From: Caldilinea sp. CFX5
GTDB taxonomy: Bacteria; Chloroflexota; Anaerolineae; Caldilineales; Caldilineaceae
Direction of reading: 5' to 3'
NCBI GenBank assembly: GCA_021405325.1
Contig: QWII01000047.1
Coordinates: 73,720-137,719 of the forward strand
DNA length: 64,000 bases
A model generated the notes under the pieces. That model worked only from the letters and a program-made list of their open reading frames with translations. It did no database searches and was not told the DNA's origin. Position 1 is the first letter of the stretch; each line of letters starts with the position of its first letter. Shown piece after piece: positions 48,543 through 58,134 of the stretch. The position numbers and the translations under genes are program-made.

Positions 48543-49469
48543 ATGACGACCGCAACCGCCCCAGGCAAAATTATTCTCGTCGGTGAACATGCCGTTGTTT
48601 ATGGTCGCCCGGCCATTGCCGTTCCGGTTTGGGAACGAGTGGCGACGGCGACCATCACCCCGTTGCCGGTTGGCGCCGGTTGTGTTCTGGTCGCCCCTGA
48701 TATTCGCCGGCGTATTGTGTTGGCCACCGCTAGGGACAATCCCCTGGCCGTGGTGACCCGCTTGACGTTGGCCCAACTCGGCGCACCGGACAACCCCGAC
48801 TGGCAGATCGAAGTGCGCAGCCAACTGCCGATTGCCAGCGGCTTGGGTAGCGGCGCGGCGTTGAGTACGGCCTTGGTGCGCGCTATCTATACCCACGTCG
48901 GACAGATCCCCGATCCGGCCCAAGTCAGCGCGCTGGTCTATGAGAGTGAACGCTTTTATCATGGCGCCCCCAGCGGCATTGATAACACCGTGATCGCCTA
49001 TGGGATGCCGGTCTGGTTTATCAAAGGCCAGCCGCCCGCCACCTTTCAGGCGCGTCAGCCCTTAACCCTCGCCATTGCCGACAGTGGCATCGCTGCGCCC
49101 ACCAAAGAGACCGTCGGCGATGTTCGGCAGGGCTGGCAACGCGATCCGGCGCAGTACGAAGCGTGGTTTGACGAAATCGGCGCCCTTGTGCAAGCTGCCC
49201 GGCAAGTCATTGAGCAAGGCGACCTGACAATGTTGGGCCAGCTTTTCAATCGCAATCAGGCCGTATTGGCGCAACTGGGGGTTAGCTCACCCCACTTGGA
49301 ACAATTGATTACCGCCGCTCGTAATGCCGACGCGCTTGGCGCAAAGTTGAGCGGCGGTGGTCGCGGCGGCAATATGATCGCCTTGATCGACCCAGCCCAA
49401 GCGCAAGCGGTAACCGAAGCCTTGCACCACGCCGGCGCCCGCAGCGTACTGGTGACAAGCGTCACATAA
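48543..49469 (+). CDS. mvk: Mevalonate kinase
   Basis: A GHMP kinase phosphorylating mevalonate at the 5-OH in isoprenoid synthesis. Motifs: N-terminal [19 protein letters not shown], the ATP-binding [31 protein letters not shown] (catalytic Asp) and C-terminal [14 protein letters not shown]. 308 residues. The start at 48543 follows the palindrome; residues encoded upstream are repeat-derived. Several Chloroflexota use a modified mevalonate route with isopentenyl phosphate kinase; no other pathway gene is visible here, so which variant applies cannot be decided. Confidence 0.94.
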   Translation: MTTATAPGKIILVGEHAVVYGRPAIAVPVWERVATATITPLPVGAGCVLVAPDIRRRIVLATARDNPLAVVTRLTLAQLGAPDNPDWQIEVRSQLPIASGLGSGAALSTALVRAIYTHVGQIPDPAQVSALVYESERFYHGAPSGIDNTVIAYGMPVWFIKGQPPATFQARQPLTLAIADSGIAAPTKETVGDVRQGWQRDPAQYEAWFDEIGALVQAARQVIEQGDLTMLGQLFNRNQAVLAQLGVSSPHLEQLITAARNADALGAKLSGGGRGGNMIALIDPAQAQAVTEALHHAGARSVLVTSVT

Positions 49470-49520
49470 CTCCAGCGACAACCCATACCCATCAAGCCAA
49501 CAGGTTTCCCATCATCGAAG

Positions 49521-49595
49521 AGGCTCACTTGTCATTCTGAAAGAATCTTCTGGTCGTTGAAAGCAGGAGATTCTTTCAGAATGACAAGTGAGCCT
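49521..49595. repeat. Inverted repeat, 31-nt arms
   Basis: Arms 49521-49551 and 49565-49595 (AGGCTCACTTGTCATTCTGA...) pair with one mismatch around 13 nt. It lies between mevalonate kinase and the dus gene. Confidence 0.94.
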
Positions 49596-49682
49596 TACCG
49601 CTTTTCCGATAGAAATCCTTAGCGCCATGCCCATAGGTTTGCCAACCGCCTCTGTCATATTCACCCTTCCTCCCCCATAAAG

Positions 49683-49711
49683 TTGAACCTTGCCCCAAAG
49701 CTGGGTATAAT
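49683..49711 (+). promoter_or_regulatory. Strong sigma-70-type promoter of dus, leaderless
   Basis: TTGAAC (49683-49688), a 17-nt spacer and TATAAT (49706-49711). The ATG at 49720 lies 8 nt after the -10, so transcription should start at the start codon; no Shine-Dalgarno site is present. Confidence 0.85.
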
Positions 49712-49719
49712 AGCGCCCT

Positions 49720-50859
49720 ATGCAAACACAAACCTTTTGGGAGACGCTCCCACGACCAATCATTGCCTTGTCACCCATGGATGGCGTGACCGACCAGCCC
49801 TATCGCCATCTGCAAAAAAAGTATGGCAACCCCATGCTCATGTACACCGAGTTCACCAATGTGGAGGGCCTCTTCCTGAGCAATGGGCAATTGCTACGCG
49901 ATCTGCTCTATGACGAGACCCAACGCCCGATCATCGGCCAGATCTTTGGCAAGACGCCCAGCTTTTTCTACCAGGCGGCGATTCTGCTCTGTGAACTGGG
50001 CTTTGATGGCATTGACATCAACATGGGCTGCCCCTCCAAAAATGTCGCCAGCAGCGGGTCGGGCGCGGGGTTGATTCGGACGCCCAAACTGGCCCAGGCG
50101 ATTGTGCGCGCCACCAAACAGGGGGTGCAAGATTGGTTGAATGGCGCTACTATCCATCACTGTGCTAACCTCAAAGCACGAGTAGCGCCCCAGATTTTAG
50201 CTCAACGGGCGCAACTGCCGCCGGCTTATCAGGCGCGCCGCCCGATCCCGGTCAGTGTAAAGACGCGCGTCGGCTATGAGAAACCAATCATCGCCACCTG
50301 GCTGCCCTATTTGCTGGAAGTGGAACCGGTGGTCGTCTGTATTCATGGCCGCACGCTGGAACAGGGCTACAGCGGCGAAGCCAGTTGGGAAGAGATCGGC
50401 AGGGCCGTAGGTGTGGCGCAAGGCAGCGGCATTCCGATCCTAGGGAACGGCGATGTACTCTCCTTAGCCCAGGCCCATCAACGGGTGCGCGACTACGGCG
50501 TGACGGGAGTCTTGATTGGCCGCGCCACCTATGGCAACCCCTTTTTCTTTGGCGAAGAAGCGCCGCTTGCAGAAGGTGAAGCGCCGGCCGCCGCCCGCAT
50601 TCGCCGCTTTACCGAGATTATGCTGGAACACGCCTATCTCTACGAGCGCACCTACGGCCATTACGAAAAATATTTCTTCTCGCCCATGCGCAAACATCTG
50701 GGCTGGTATGCCCGCCAGATGCACGGCGGCAAAAAGTTGCGCATCCCGCTCATGCAGAGCAACAGTCCACAAGAAGTGCTACATATTTTACAAACCCAGG
50801 GCTACTGGCTTGAGAAAGCCGCGTACACGTTGCCGTCATTGCCTGCCCTTGCCGCATGA
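49720..50859 (+). CDS. dus: tRNA-dihydrouridine synthase
   Basis: FMN enzyme reducing uridines in tRNA D-loops. Motifs: LSPMDGVTDQPYR, EFTNVEGLF, GQIFGKTPSFF, the catalytic GIDINMGCPSKNV (Cys), VSVKTRVGYEKP, CIHGRTLEQGYSG and LGNGDVLS with GVLIGRATYGNPFFF. At 379 residues it is longer than DusA-type enzymes because of a ~35-residue insertion after the ATKQGVQDW helix (about residues 130-165). The subfamily cannot be fixed from this. Expected to be translated from a leaderless mRNA. Confidence 0.94.
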   Translation: MQTQTFWETLPRPIIALSPMDGVTDQPYRHLQKKYGNPMLMYTEFTNVEGLFLSNGQLLRDLLYDETQRPIIGQIFGKTPSFFYQAAILLCELGFDGIDINMGCPSKNVASSGSGAGLIRTPKLAQAIVRATKQGVQDWLNGATIHHCANLKARVAPQILAQRAQLPPAYQARRPIPVSVKTRVGYEKPIIATWLPYLLEVEPVVVCIHGRTLEQGYSGEASWEEIGRAVGVAQGSGIPILGNGDVLSLAQAHQRVRDYGVTGVLIGRATYGNPFFFGEEAPLAEGEAPAAARIRRFTEIMLEHAYLYERTYGHYEKYFFSPMRKHLGWYARQMHGGKKLRIPLMQSNSPQEVLHILQTQGYWLEKAAYTLPSLPALAA

Positions 50860-51286
50860 CTCGTGCGCAATACACATTGCGTTCTCCACTCCTTAACCCC
50901 AGATCGTACACCCAAACTTACTACCGCTGGCGAATCCCTCACCATCGGTTCATTATGAATGTTACTTACTTGTTTCGGTACTCGTAGGTGCGGTTTGTAA
51001 CCGCACGGTTCCCAGGGAAGAAGTGCGGTTACAAACCGCACCTACGAGTACCGATTTATTTTCGTAACTCTCATCAACCACTGAATTTGCCAGCAGTATC
51101 AAACGTGTAAGACCCCCTTGTAACACTCCCCGTAGCAAACTTTGTGGCACTCTTTGTAGCAACTGGTTGCTGTTATAGCGCCGCCAATCATGGTGAAATA
51201 GCAGCAGTTGTTCTTGTGCTTGCTGCGGCTGCCGGAATCTTGATTGGACTAGACCGGCGAGGCCCTATCAAAAGAGGAGAGCCAGT
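50860..51286. other. Intergenic region with 31-bp palindrome, no gene
   Basis: Besides the repeat at 50976-51053, the region 51110-51286 is noncoding leader of the next gene; a 64-codon frame there lacks a start signal and any similarity. Confidence 0.5.
50976..51053. repeat. Inverted repeat, 31-bp perfect arms
   Basis: Arms 50976-51006 and 51023-51053 are perfect reverse complements, loop 16 nt. Each arm also contains an internal GTGCGGTTTGTAACCGCAC palindrome, so a cruciform with branching arms is possible. Confidence 0.96.
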
Positions 51287-53286
51287 ATGCGCTTGCGTCG
51301 TAATTTTACTTCATACTTCCCGATCCCCATTTTGTTGATTTGTCTCTTCTTTGTCGTCACCGCGGGGCAACTCCAGGCGGTTTACGCCGATGCGGCTACC
51401 ACACCGGCGCCACAATTCTACCTGCCGTTGATTCAGCGCAGTGCGCCAACGGCCACGGCGACGCCCATTGTCCCGCCGCCTGCGGCCCAACTGGCGCTTT
51501 TCCTAGACCCCAGTTGGAAGACGAGCAACGCCGCTGTCGCCGTGGACGCCAATGGGGGTCAACATGTCGCCTTCTACTACTACGAATCGACCTTTGACCC
51601 ACGACCGACCCATGCCGTCTATGCCTATTGTCCCAGCCAATGTGACCAGACTGCGGCCTGGCAGAGTGTAAACTTTGTCCAACTGGTGCGCGAAGTGCAG
51701 TTGGAACTGACCCCCGACGGCAAGCCGCGCCTGTTGATTGTGGCGGACTCCACCGTCTACACCGGCGGCAGCGACTACTACTACGCCGCCTGTAATGGTG
51801 ATTGTACCCAACAAGGGGCTTGGTCACTCGCCAAAATTGCCAGCGGACGCGTCCCCGGTACAGCGCTCCAAAACAATGATGAGTTGCCCCAACGCTCCTT
51901 TGAACTCGACGCCGCCGGACGACCCCGCTTTGTCTATTACGATGAGAACCAACTGGTGCAACCCAACCACTTTGGTCTCTTCTACCTCTCCTGCGACAGC
52001 AGTTGTGAGCAAGCGGCGCAGTGGCAGGAGACGTTGATCACCACCGTCAACTGGACGCCGCGCTTTGGCATGGAGCGGGTCTACCACCCGGCGCTCGCTT
52101 TTACCCCCGACGGCAAGCCGCGCCTGGTGAGCGCACAATTCTTCCCCATCGGCGATGGCGACCCGACCCTAACCTACTTTGAATGCAACGACGCCTGTGA
52201 CAACACGGCAAGCTGGCAAAAGGTGAGCCTGGCCTTGCGCGGCGGCGGCGCCGAGCCGAGCGCTGACATTGCCGTGGATCCGGCCGGTCGCCCGCGGATT
52301 GCCTTCTATCAGGAGGCGCTGCTCAATGACCAGGGCAAACGGCTCTTCTACTTTTGGTGTAACGCCAATTGTCTGGCCGCCGCCGGCTGGCAACAGGTGG
52401 ATCTGGGCCTGGGCAGCTTGAATGGTCAGGAACCCGATCTGGAGCTGGACCGCCAGGGGCGTCCGCGCATCGCCTATGCCGACTGGAACGCGGGGGGCGT
52501 CGGCTTTGCCTGGTGCAATGAGCAGTGTGACACGACTGCGGCCAAATGGGCACACCAATTGCTCGAGGATCGCGCCAAACTGCACAGCGCCTGGCCCGTC
52601 GCCTACCCGCCCCATTGTGACGGCGGCCTCTGGGATGGTTTGACACCGACGCTGGCGCTGGCGGCTAACGGCGACCCGCAGATTGCCTATGACGCCACCT
52701 ACCATGCCCATTGCTTATACGATGACAACCCGGACGACAACATTCCGCCCGTGTCGAAGATGCATTTGATCATGCGGGCCGCCCGACTGATCGCCTTCCC
52801 ACAGCCCTATACGCTGCCGCCCGATCCGGTGACGCCGCCACCGGTGACACCCACGCCGGTCACGCCCACGGTGACACCCACGCCCGTTACCCCGACACCG
52901 GCCCGGGTGGCGCTCCACCAAACGTTGGTGCGCTTTGCCGACCAGCAGTGGCGCACGAGCAGCGCCAGTGTGCCGTTGCCCTGGGCGATACCGGCGGGCT
53001 GGGCTATTCCTGGTGCAATGCCGATTGCCTGTCTGGTTCCGTCCAGTGGCAGCATGGGCTGATCGAAGGACGGGCGCAGTTACAAGCGGCCTGGCCCCAA
53101 ATGCACCCAGCTACCTGTGACACCGGCGGCTGGACGGGCTGGACGCCGACGCTGGCGCTGCCGACAACAGGTGAGCCGGTGGTTGCCTATGATGCGGTCT
53201 ATGTAGCCCACTGCTTCGCCGACGGGGCATGGCATGATGAAGCATTGATGCGGACGGCGCGGCTGGTGGTCTTTACCCAACCGTAG
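51287..53286 (+). pseudogene. Secreted CxxxC-W repeat protein (propeller-like), frameshifted in last repeat
   Basis: A signal peptide (residues 1-35: SYFPIPILLICLFFVVTAG, cleavage near VYA) is followed by FYLPLIQR and six repeats of ~75 residues, each with D-x-x-GRPR(I/L) and then C-x3-C-x4-5-W (CPSQCDQTAAW, CNGDCTQQGAW, CDSSCEQAAQW, CNDACDNTASW, CNANCLAAAGW, CNEQCDTTAAKW). After a PVTPTPVTP linker a seventh copy begins (QQWRTSSAS) but loses a base near 52972; the right frame continues (ALGDTGGLGYSWCNADC) to 53286. In the frame as given it stops at 53062. Seven repeats with paired cysteines suggest a disulfide-stabilised beta-propeller (inference). GAGGAG precedes the ATG. The loss may be real or a sequencing indel. 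Confidence 0.82.
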
Positions 53287-53363
53287 AGGTGGTTCGTTAA
53301 TGTGCTTTGTCGCCTGCGTGCGGCCATGGCAGATGCCCGACGGCACGCGGCTCTAGGATGATT

Positions 53364-53410
53364 AAAAACAGGCCATCAGCCCATGTTGAGCGCTGAGGCC
53401 TGTTTTTTTT
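53364..53410. terminator. Bidirectional terminator between convergent genes
   Basis: AAAAACAGGCC (53364-53374) pairs with GGCCTGTTTTT (53397-53407), followed by further T residues. It serves the secreted repeat protein (plus) and, from the A side, the META lipoprotein gene (minus). Confidence 0.85.
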
Positions 53411-53433
53411 ATGCCTTTGTGCGACACCAGCAT

Positions 53434-53946
53434 TTACTCTGCGGCAAAGACCAACACGCCCTGCTCCTTATCGTACCAAATCCTGAGCATGTCGCCATCG
53501 ACTGCAAAGCGGCCGGCCGATTGGAGCGCGGCCAGGTAGGCCATTTCTTGCTCCGTCACCGCCTGGTCAACACAAGCCATTAAGGTGCTAACCATTTCGC
53601 CAAAGACCAGTTGATCTCCTTGCACCGCATACGAACCACCATAGGTATTGCAGCCGGCGGAGCCGCCTGCCTGGCCGTCAGCGCTAAATTCCAGCGTGAC
53701 TGTGCTGCCAGCCACGACCGGGGTTTCAGCATCCGGGGCGCCAAAGAGCGTCAGTCGCCACTTGCTATCTTCTAACACGGCTGCCTTCCCTTCCGTAGAC
53801 GGCGCTTCTTCCGTGGCGCCAGGCGTACTCATTGCCGGCGGCGTGGTTGGCGCTTCCGGGCGGATACAGCCGGTCAGCGCCAGCAAGAGCCACAAAAGCG
53901 CACCGGTAACAAGGAACCGGTTGGGGCGTACCTGTTTGTTCTTCAT
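53434..53946 (-). CDS. META-domain lipoprotein
   Basis: A 170-residue protein. Signal peptide with lipobox LTGC (Cys27), a Pro/Thr linker to about residue 55, then one META (HslJ-like) domain: EDSKWRLTLFG, VTLEFSADGQAGGSAGCNTYGGSYAVQGDQL, STLMACVDQ and MLRIWYD. The GCNTY signature and the second Cys in MAC are typical. A role in envelope stress is known for HslJ; the role here is unknown. Confidence 0.88.
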   Translation of the reverse strand: MKNKQVRPNRFLVTGALLWLLLALTGCIRPEAPTTPPAMSTPGATEEAPSTEGKAAVLEDSKWRLTLFGAPDAETPVVAGSTVTLEFSADGQAGGSAGCNTYGGSYAVQGDQLVFGEMVSTLMACVDQAVTEQEMAYLAALQSAGRFAVDGDMLRIWYDKEQGVLVFAAE

Positions 53947-54273
53947 CGCTTGTTTCCTCTTTTCATTTGTTAGCGGACAACTTTACTAACCAAGCCGGGT
54001 AACCGCTTGGCGCCCCGCCATTTACACAAGTTTGTTCTCCGGGATCGATCACCGATTGAGGGACGGGGGGCGCCGGGCGATTGTTCCCAACCCATTCGGC
54101 TGTAGCGCTCCATGTAACGGTTGTTGTAGTGCTTTCTGTATCCCTTCAGGTAGCACTTGTTGCTGTTGCCGCCCGCCGAATTGTGATTTACTGACTGCAA
54201 CGCCGAAACACAAAGGCGAACAAATCAAGTCAATGATACAAAAAGTCAATGATGCAAAAGAGGAGATAACTGT
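53947..54273. other. Intergenic region, no recognised feature
   Basis: Divergent region between the META lipoprotein and cupredoxin genes. A GGCGCCCC/GGGGGCGCC pairing spans about 54009-54071. No gene or clear promoter. Confidence 0.4.
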
Positions 54274-55110
54274 ATGAACCGTATGCACAAAGTCTTGATC
54301 ACCCTGGCTGCGCTGGTGTTGCTTCTGACGGCTTGTGTCGCGGTCGCGGCGCCCCAACCAGCCGCGGCTATTCCGGAAATTACCATTATGACCCATGAGT
54401 ACGCCTTTGACGCCCCCAAAGAGATTCCCGCCGGCCTGGTGCGCGTGAAGTTGATGGATCATGGCAAGGAACCCCATCATGTCCAATTTGCTCGCCTCAA
54501 TGATGGCGTAACCCTGGACCAATTCATGGCGGCGCTGCAAAAAGGCGAAGCCGAAGCCTTCCCGCTCATTACCTTCCCCGGCGGCGTCGCCCCCATTGAT
54601 CCGGGTAGCAGCGCCTCAGCGGTGATCAACCTGCCGCCCGGCAACTATGTCTTGCTCTGCTTTGTGCCGGCGGCCGATGGGTTGCCCCATCTCGCCAAGG
54701 GTATGGTTGCGCCGGTAACGGTTGTGGAAAGCAACACCAAGCCGGTGGAGCCGGTGGCCGATGCTACCGTCAAGCTGATCGATTTCTCCTTTATCCTGCC
54801 GACCGACATCAAAGCCGGTAAGCAGATCTGGAAAGTGGTCAACGAAGGGTCACAACTGCATGAGATCAACCTGATGAAACTGGCCGACGGTAAGACGCTC
54901 GACGATGTGGCGGCCTGGATGGCGCAACCCGAAGGCGCCCCGCCCTTCCACAATGTCGGCGGCTACAATGCCCTGGATGCAGAGAAGGTGGGCTGGATGG
55001 ATCTCGATCTCACCCCCGGTCAATATGTCGCCATCTGCCATGTCCCCGACCCGGCCAGCGGCAAGCCCCATGAGGCGCTGGGTATGGTGTTGCCTTTCAC
55101 GGTGAAGTAA
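54274..55110 (+). CDS. Tandem cupredoxin-domain lipoprotein
   Basis: A 278-residue exported protein: signal peptide with lipobox LLTAC (Cys21), then two cupredoxin-like domains (about 35-150 and 165-278). Each ends with a type-1 copper pattern: His in EPHHVQF, then CFVP...GLPHLAKGM (Cys-His-Met) in domain 1, and His in QLHEINL, then CHVP...GKPHEALGM in domain 2. Both sites keep His, Cys, His and Met, so each domain may bind copper and shuttle electrons at the membrane surface. No oxidase partner is adjacent. Confidence 0.82.
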   Translation: MNRMHKVLITLAALVLLLTACVAVAAPQPAAAIPEITIMTHEYAFDAPKEIPAGLVRVKLMDHGKEPHHVQFARLNDGVTLDQFMAALQKGEAEAFPLITFPGGVAPIDPGSSASAVINLPPGNYVLLCFVPAADGLPHLAKGMVAPVTVVESNTKPVEPVADATVKLIDFSFILPTDIKAGKQIWKVVNEGSQLHEINLMKLADGKTLDDVAAWMAQPEGAPPFHNVGGYNALDAEKVGWMDLDLTPGQYVAICHVPDPASGKPHEALGMVLPFTVK

Positions 55111-55150
55111 AAGATGCAGGCTCATCTACGGAGTGAGTGATGTGTGATGA

Positions 55151-55180
55151 GAAACCAGGTTTTGCCAAAAACCTGGTTTC
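55151..55180. repeat. Inverted repeat GAAACCAGGTTTT
   Basis: Perfect 13-bp arms 55151-55163 and 55168-55180, 4-nt loop. Related in sequence to 58531-58590 (AAACCAGGGTTTT arms). It could terminate the cupredoxin transcript. Confidence 0.9.
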
Positions 55181-55258
55181 TAGCTGTCGCAACGCATACC
55201 TTCTGTAGATGAGCCAAAAGTAAATGCAGCACGGCTGCTATGCAATAGGAGAACCAAC

Positions 55259-55465
55259 ATGTACACAGCAGTAACCATGACCACCCAAGCGACGGAACAG
55301 TCAATACAGGCCGTCTTAAACATGATGGAACAGGCGCAACGTCGGAACACGCAACCACAGGTCAGCCCGAATGGTGTTCACGTCAACGGCGCCAAGCCAA
55401 CCGTCTACTCGGTCGAGGCTGTCTTACAGATGATGGAACTAGCCCAACAGCGCTATCGGCAGTAG
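55259..55465 (+). CDS. Small protein with two copies of a 15-residue helical motif
   Basis: A 68-residue protein preceded by AGGAG 7 nt before the ATG. It holds two near-identical amphipathic segments, SIQAVLNMMEQAQRR (residues ~15-29) and SVEAVLQMMELAQQR (~52-66), joined by a hydrophilic Asn/Gln/Pro linker. There is no signal peptide or known domain. The duplicated motif and good start signal argue that it is real. A small adaptor or peptide-binding protein is conceivable, but the family is not recognised. Confidence 0.65.
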   Translation: MYTAVTMTTQATEQSIQAVLNMMEQAQRRNTQPQVSPNGVHVNGAKPTVYSVEAVLQMMELAQQRYRQ

Positions 55466-55483
55466 GAGCAGTATTCTGCCGTT

Positions 55484-57901
55484 TCAAACCAATGGGTCAA
55501 TCCAGGTCAAATCATAGGGCGCACTGGTTTGCTGCGCCATGAGCGCCCAACCTGCTTCGTAACTGGCGGCAAAGGTAGGCAAGTGGGTGGTCGCCCGCTG
55601 GCGTAGTGCATCATAGACCAGTTGATCGGCTGGCAGGAGTGATGCCTGGGCTTGGGTCAGCAAATGGGTGGCGGCGCCCAGCAGTTGCGCCACGGCCGTC
55701 CACGCGGCCTGCGCCGCCGGTAGCGCTGCCACCATGATAAGCGACGCTGCGGTTCCCCGCTGGTCGGCCAATTCATTATTAAGCGCCAGACTTTCACGGG
55801 CTTCCTGGCGCGCAGCCCCCCATTGCCCTTGCTGGATCCGTACCTGCGCCAGCCGCCGCAACGCCCCGGCCAACTGATTTTTGTCCTCAATCCGGCGTAA
55901 GATCTGCACCGCTTGCTCACCGAGTTCCTGCGCCCGCTGGTAGTTTTGCTGGATCAACGCAATCTCCGCCAGATGGGTCAAAGTTGTCGCCGTCTCCGAG
56001 CGATTGTTGAGCGCCATTGCCAACTGCAATGCTTCACTGGCGTGTGCTTCCGCGGCGGCATAATCGCCTTCATGGATCGCAAGCAAGCCCCAGTAACGCA
56101 AAACTTTTGACAGCACGGCCTGATCACCCAAGCGTCGAATGGTTGCCATCGAGCGTTCGATATAGTTTTGCGCGGCGCAATAGTTGCCGCCGGCAATGGC
56201 GAGAATCGTCGCCGCCACATAACCATTCGCCACATCCCTTTCCGCTAGTGTGGCCGGCGCCAGGGCCAGGAAGTCGAGCAACCGCTGTAGACCTTCCCGA
56301 TGATGACCACGAATGTACCAATATTCCTCCAACTGGATGGCAAGTTGGAGACCGCGCGTCAGGTCTTGTGTACGCAACGCCCGATCGAGCGCCGCCCGTA
56401 GATTGGCATGTTCCTCATCCAAAATTTGCAACCAGTGCAGTTGTTCCCGGTCATAGAGATGGGGGCGCGCGGTTGCCGCCAGCTTGTAAAAATAGGTATA
56501 GTGCGCCAGCCAGACCTCATCCTGCGCCAGCCCCGGCGCCGGTGGCTCACCGTTCTGCTGCCCAGCGCTTGCCGACCGGCGTTTTTCCGCCGCATATTGG
56601 CGCACAACTTCATGTAACTCATAGCGCGCCTGCCGGTCGGTCTGCCGGCGGCGCACCAACGATTTGTCGATCAACCCGGCCAGCAGCGGCAGTGACGCCT
56701 TGGCGACAGTCTGCGCCGCCTCGCGCTGACAGCCGCCGCGAAAGACCGCCAGGCGCCCCAAAACCGTTCGCTCTTCATCATTTAACAAGGCCCAGGAATG
56801 GTCAAAGACGGCGCGCATACTGCGGTGGCGGGGCGTGGCGTCGCGATTGGCACGCGCCAGCAGGTCAATATTGTTCTCTAGTTCACTGGCAATTTCGGCG
56901 GGGCCGAGGACATTGACCCAAGCCGCCGCCAATTCAATACCGAGCGGGATGCCATCGACCAGTTGACAGATGCGCGCCACCGCGGCCTGGTTGCTGCTAT
57001 CCAGCCGAAAATCGCTCGTACTCTGTTGCGCCCGTTCGAGAAAGAGCATAACGGCGTCGGCCATAACGGTGGGGACGCCCACCGTGGGTAAGGCGAGGCC
57101 GCCCAGTTCAAAGGGCCGTTCACTGCGCAGGCGGAGCCGTTCGCGTGACGTGACCAACAGTTGCACGCTGGGGCTTTGCTGCAAGAGCCGGTTGACCCAG
57201 GCGACAGCGTCCTGATCACTACGCTGTTCATCCTGGTGCAACAACTCCTCAAAGCTATCCAACAGCAGCAGTAAGTGACGATTGGCGAGTGTCCCCAACA
57301 CCTGTTCACCGGGGTCGCCGCTGCCCAATGGCAACTGGAGCGCAGCCGCAATGGCGCCCGGCAGATGGGCAGCGGCGCGCAGCGCTGCAACCGGGACAAA
57401 GGCGACGCCATCAGCAAAGTGGGGAGCGAGGGTCGCCGCCACCTCGACGGCCAGGCGCGTTTTACCCATGCCGCCTACCCCCACCAGCGTTACCAACCGG
57501 CTCCGCTCATGTACCAATAACTGCCGCAAGATGTTGATTTCCGCTTCGCGACCGATGAGCGGATTCATCGCACTGGGCAAGGGATGCGGCTGCAAGGGTG
57601 AGCGATCCGTGGCGGCTGTCGGCAGGGTGGGGGCCGCTTCGTTTTCGTCGGCTTCCGTCGACACCACGGCGCGCGCCAGCCGGATGAAGGCAGGGCGTTG
57701 TTCGTCCGGCACCTGCAACACATCAGCCAAGCGCTCGGCCATCTCCAATGAGGGACGACGACGGCCGGTTTCAAAGGCGCGAATCGCCTGGACCGAACAA
57801 AAGGCCAGCTCGGCCAGCGCCTCCTGGGTGCGATCCCCCTGGGTGCGCAGCCGGCGTAACCATTGACTAAAGGTAGGCGGATGAGTCATAGCTGTTGTCA
57901 T
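55484..57901 (-). CDS. XRE-HTH / STAND ATPase / TPR regulator, paralogue 1
   Basis: A signal-transduction ATPase regulator of 805 residues. N-terminal XRE helix-turn-helix (about 10-65: TQEALAELAFCSVQAIRAFETGRRRPS), an NB-ARC-like ATPase with Walker A VGVGGMGKTRLA (about 140-151), Walker B-like LLLLLDSFEELL and the winged-helix LPLLAGLIDKSLVRR, then TPR-like helical repeats (about 470-770). Such proteins switch by nucleotide-dependent oligomerisation on ligand binding. The TATACT box lies 6 nt before the ATG, so a leaderless mRNA is expected. It is paralogous to the gene at 58609-61095. Confidence 0.9.
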   Translation of the reverse strand: MTTAMTHPPTFSQWLRRLRTQGDRTQEALAELAFCSVQAIRAFETGRRRPSLEMAERLADVLQVPDEQRPAFIRLARAVVSTEADENEAAPTLPTAATDRSPLQPHPLPSAMNPLIGREAEINILRQLLVHERSRLVTLVGVGGMGKTRLAVEVAATLAPHFADGVAFVPVAALRAAAHLPGAIAAALQLPLGSGDPGEQVLGTLANRHLLLLLDSFEELLHQDEQRSDQDAVAWVNRLLQQSPSVQLLVTSRERLRLRSERPFELGGLALPTVGVPTVMADAVMLFLERAQQSTSDFRLDSSNQAAVARICQLVDGIPLGIELAAAWVNVLGPAEIASELENNIDLLARANRDATPRHRSMRAVFDHSWALLNDEERTVLGRLAVFRGGCQREAAQTVAKASLPLLAGLIDKSLVRRRQTDRQARYELHEVVRQYAAEKRRSASAGQQNGEPPAPGLAQDEVWLAHYTYFYKLAATARPHLYDREQLHWLQILDEEHANLRAALDRALRTQDLTRGLQLAIQLEEYWYIRGHHREGLQRLLDFLALAPATLAERDVANGYVAATILAIAGGNYCAAQNYIERSMATIRRLGDQAVLSKVLRYWGLLAIHEGDYAAAEAHASEALQLAMALNNRSETATTLTHLAEIALIQQNYQRAQELGEQAVQILRRIEDKNQLAGALRRLAQVRIQQGQWGAARQEARESLALNNELADQRGTAASLIMVAALPAAQAAWTAVAQLLGAATHLLTQAQASLLPADQLVYDALRQRATTHLPTFAASYEAGWALMAQQTSAPYDLTWIDPLV

Positions 57902-57913
57902 AAAAAGAGTATA
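57902..57913 (-). promoter_or_regulatory. -10 box of regulator 1, 6 nt from the start codon
   Basis: TATACT at 57913-57908 on the minus strand, spaced six bases from the ATG. Just upstream GGTGA...TCACC (about 57918-57935) is an imperfect dyad that might be an operator. Confidence 0.6.
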
Positions 57914-58065
57914 ACCTAGGTGATTATGGTTTCACCCTTTCTCACAACGCCGTCGTTGGCATCTATTGCCCCATCTGGCGCTACGCTTGGCGCTTATGCT
58001 GGGCGTGGGCTAGGGACAGCTGGCACAGGCGGCAACCATGCCGGCTACCCTGTCGTGAGTATTTC

Positions 58066-58134
58066 GACAATGTTACATTCGCGGACTGGTCGCCGCCAGA
58101 CCTCCCGGAGGTCTGAGTTTAATCTAACATTGTC
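58066..58134. repeat. Nested inverted repeat
   Basis: Outer arms GACAATGTTA (58066-58075) and TAACATTGTC (58125-58134); inner perfect hairpin CAGACCTC/GAGGTCTG (58097-58115). Confidence 0.88.

Noticed and set aside
51144..51338. 64-codon hydrophobic frame upstream of the CxxxC repeat protein
   Set aside because: Overlaps the true start of the next gene in another frame; hydrophobicity alone is not enough support.
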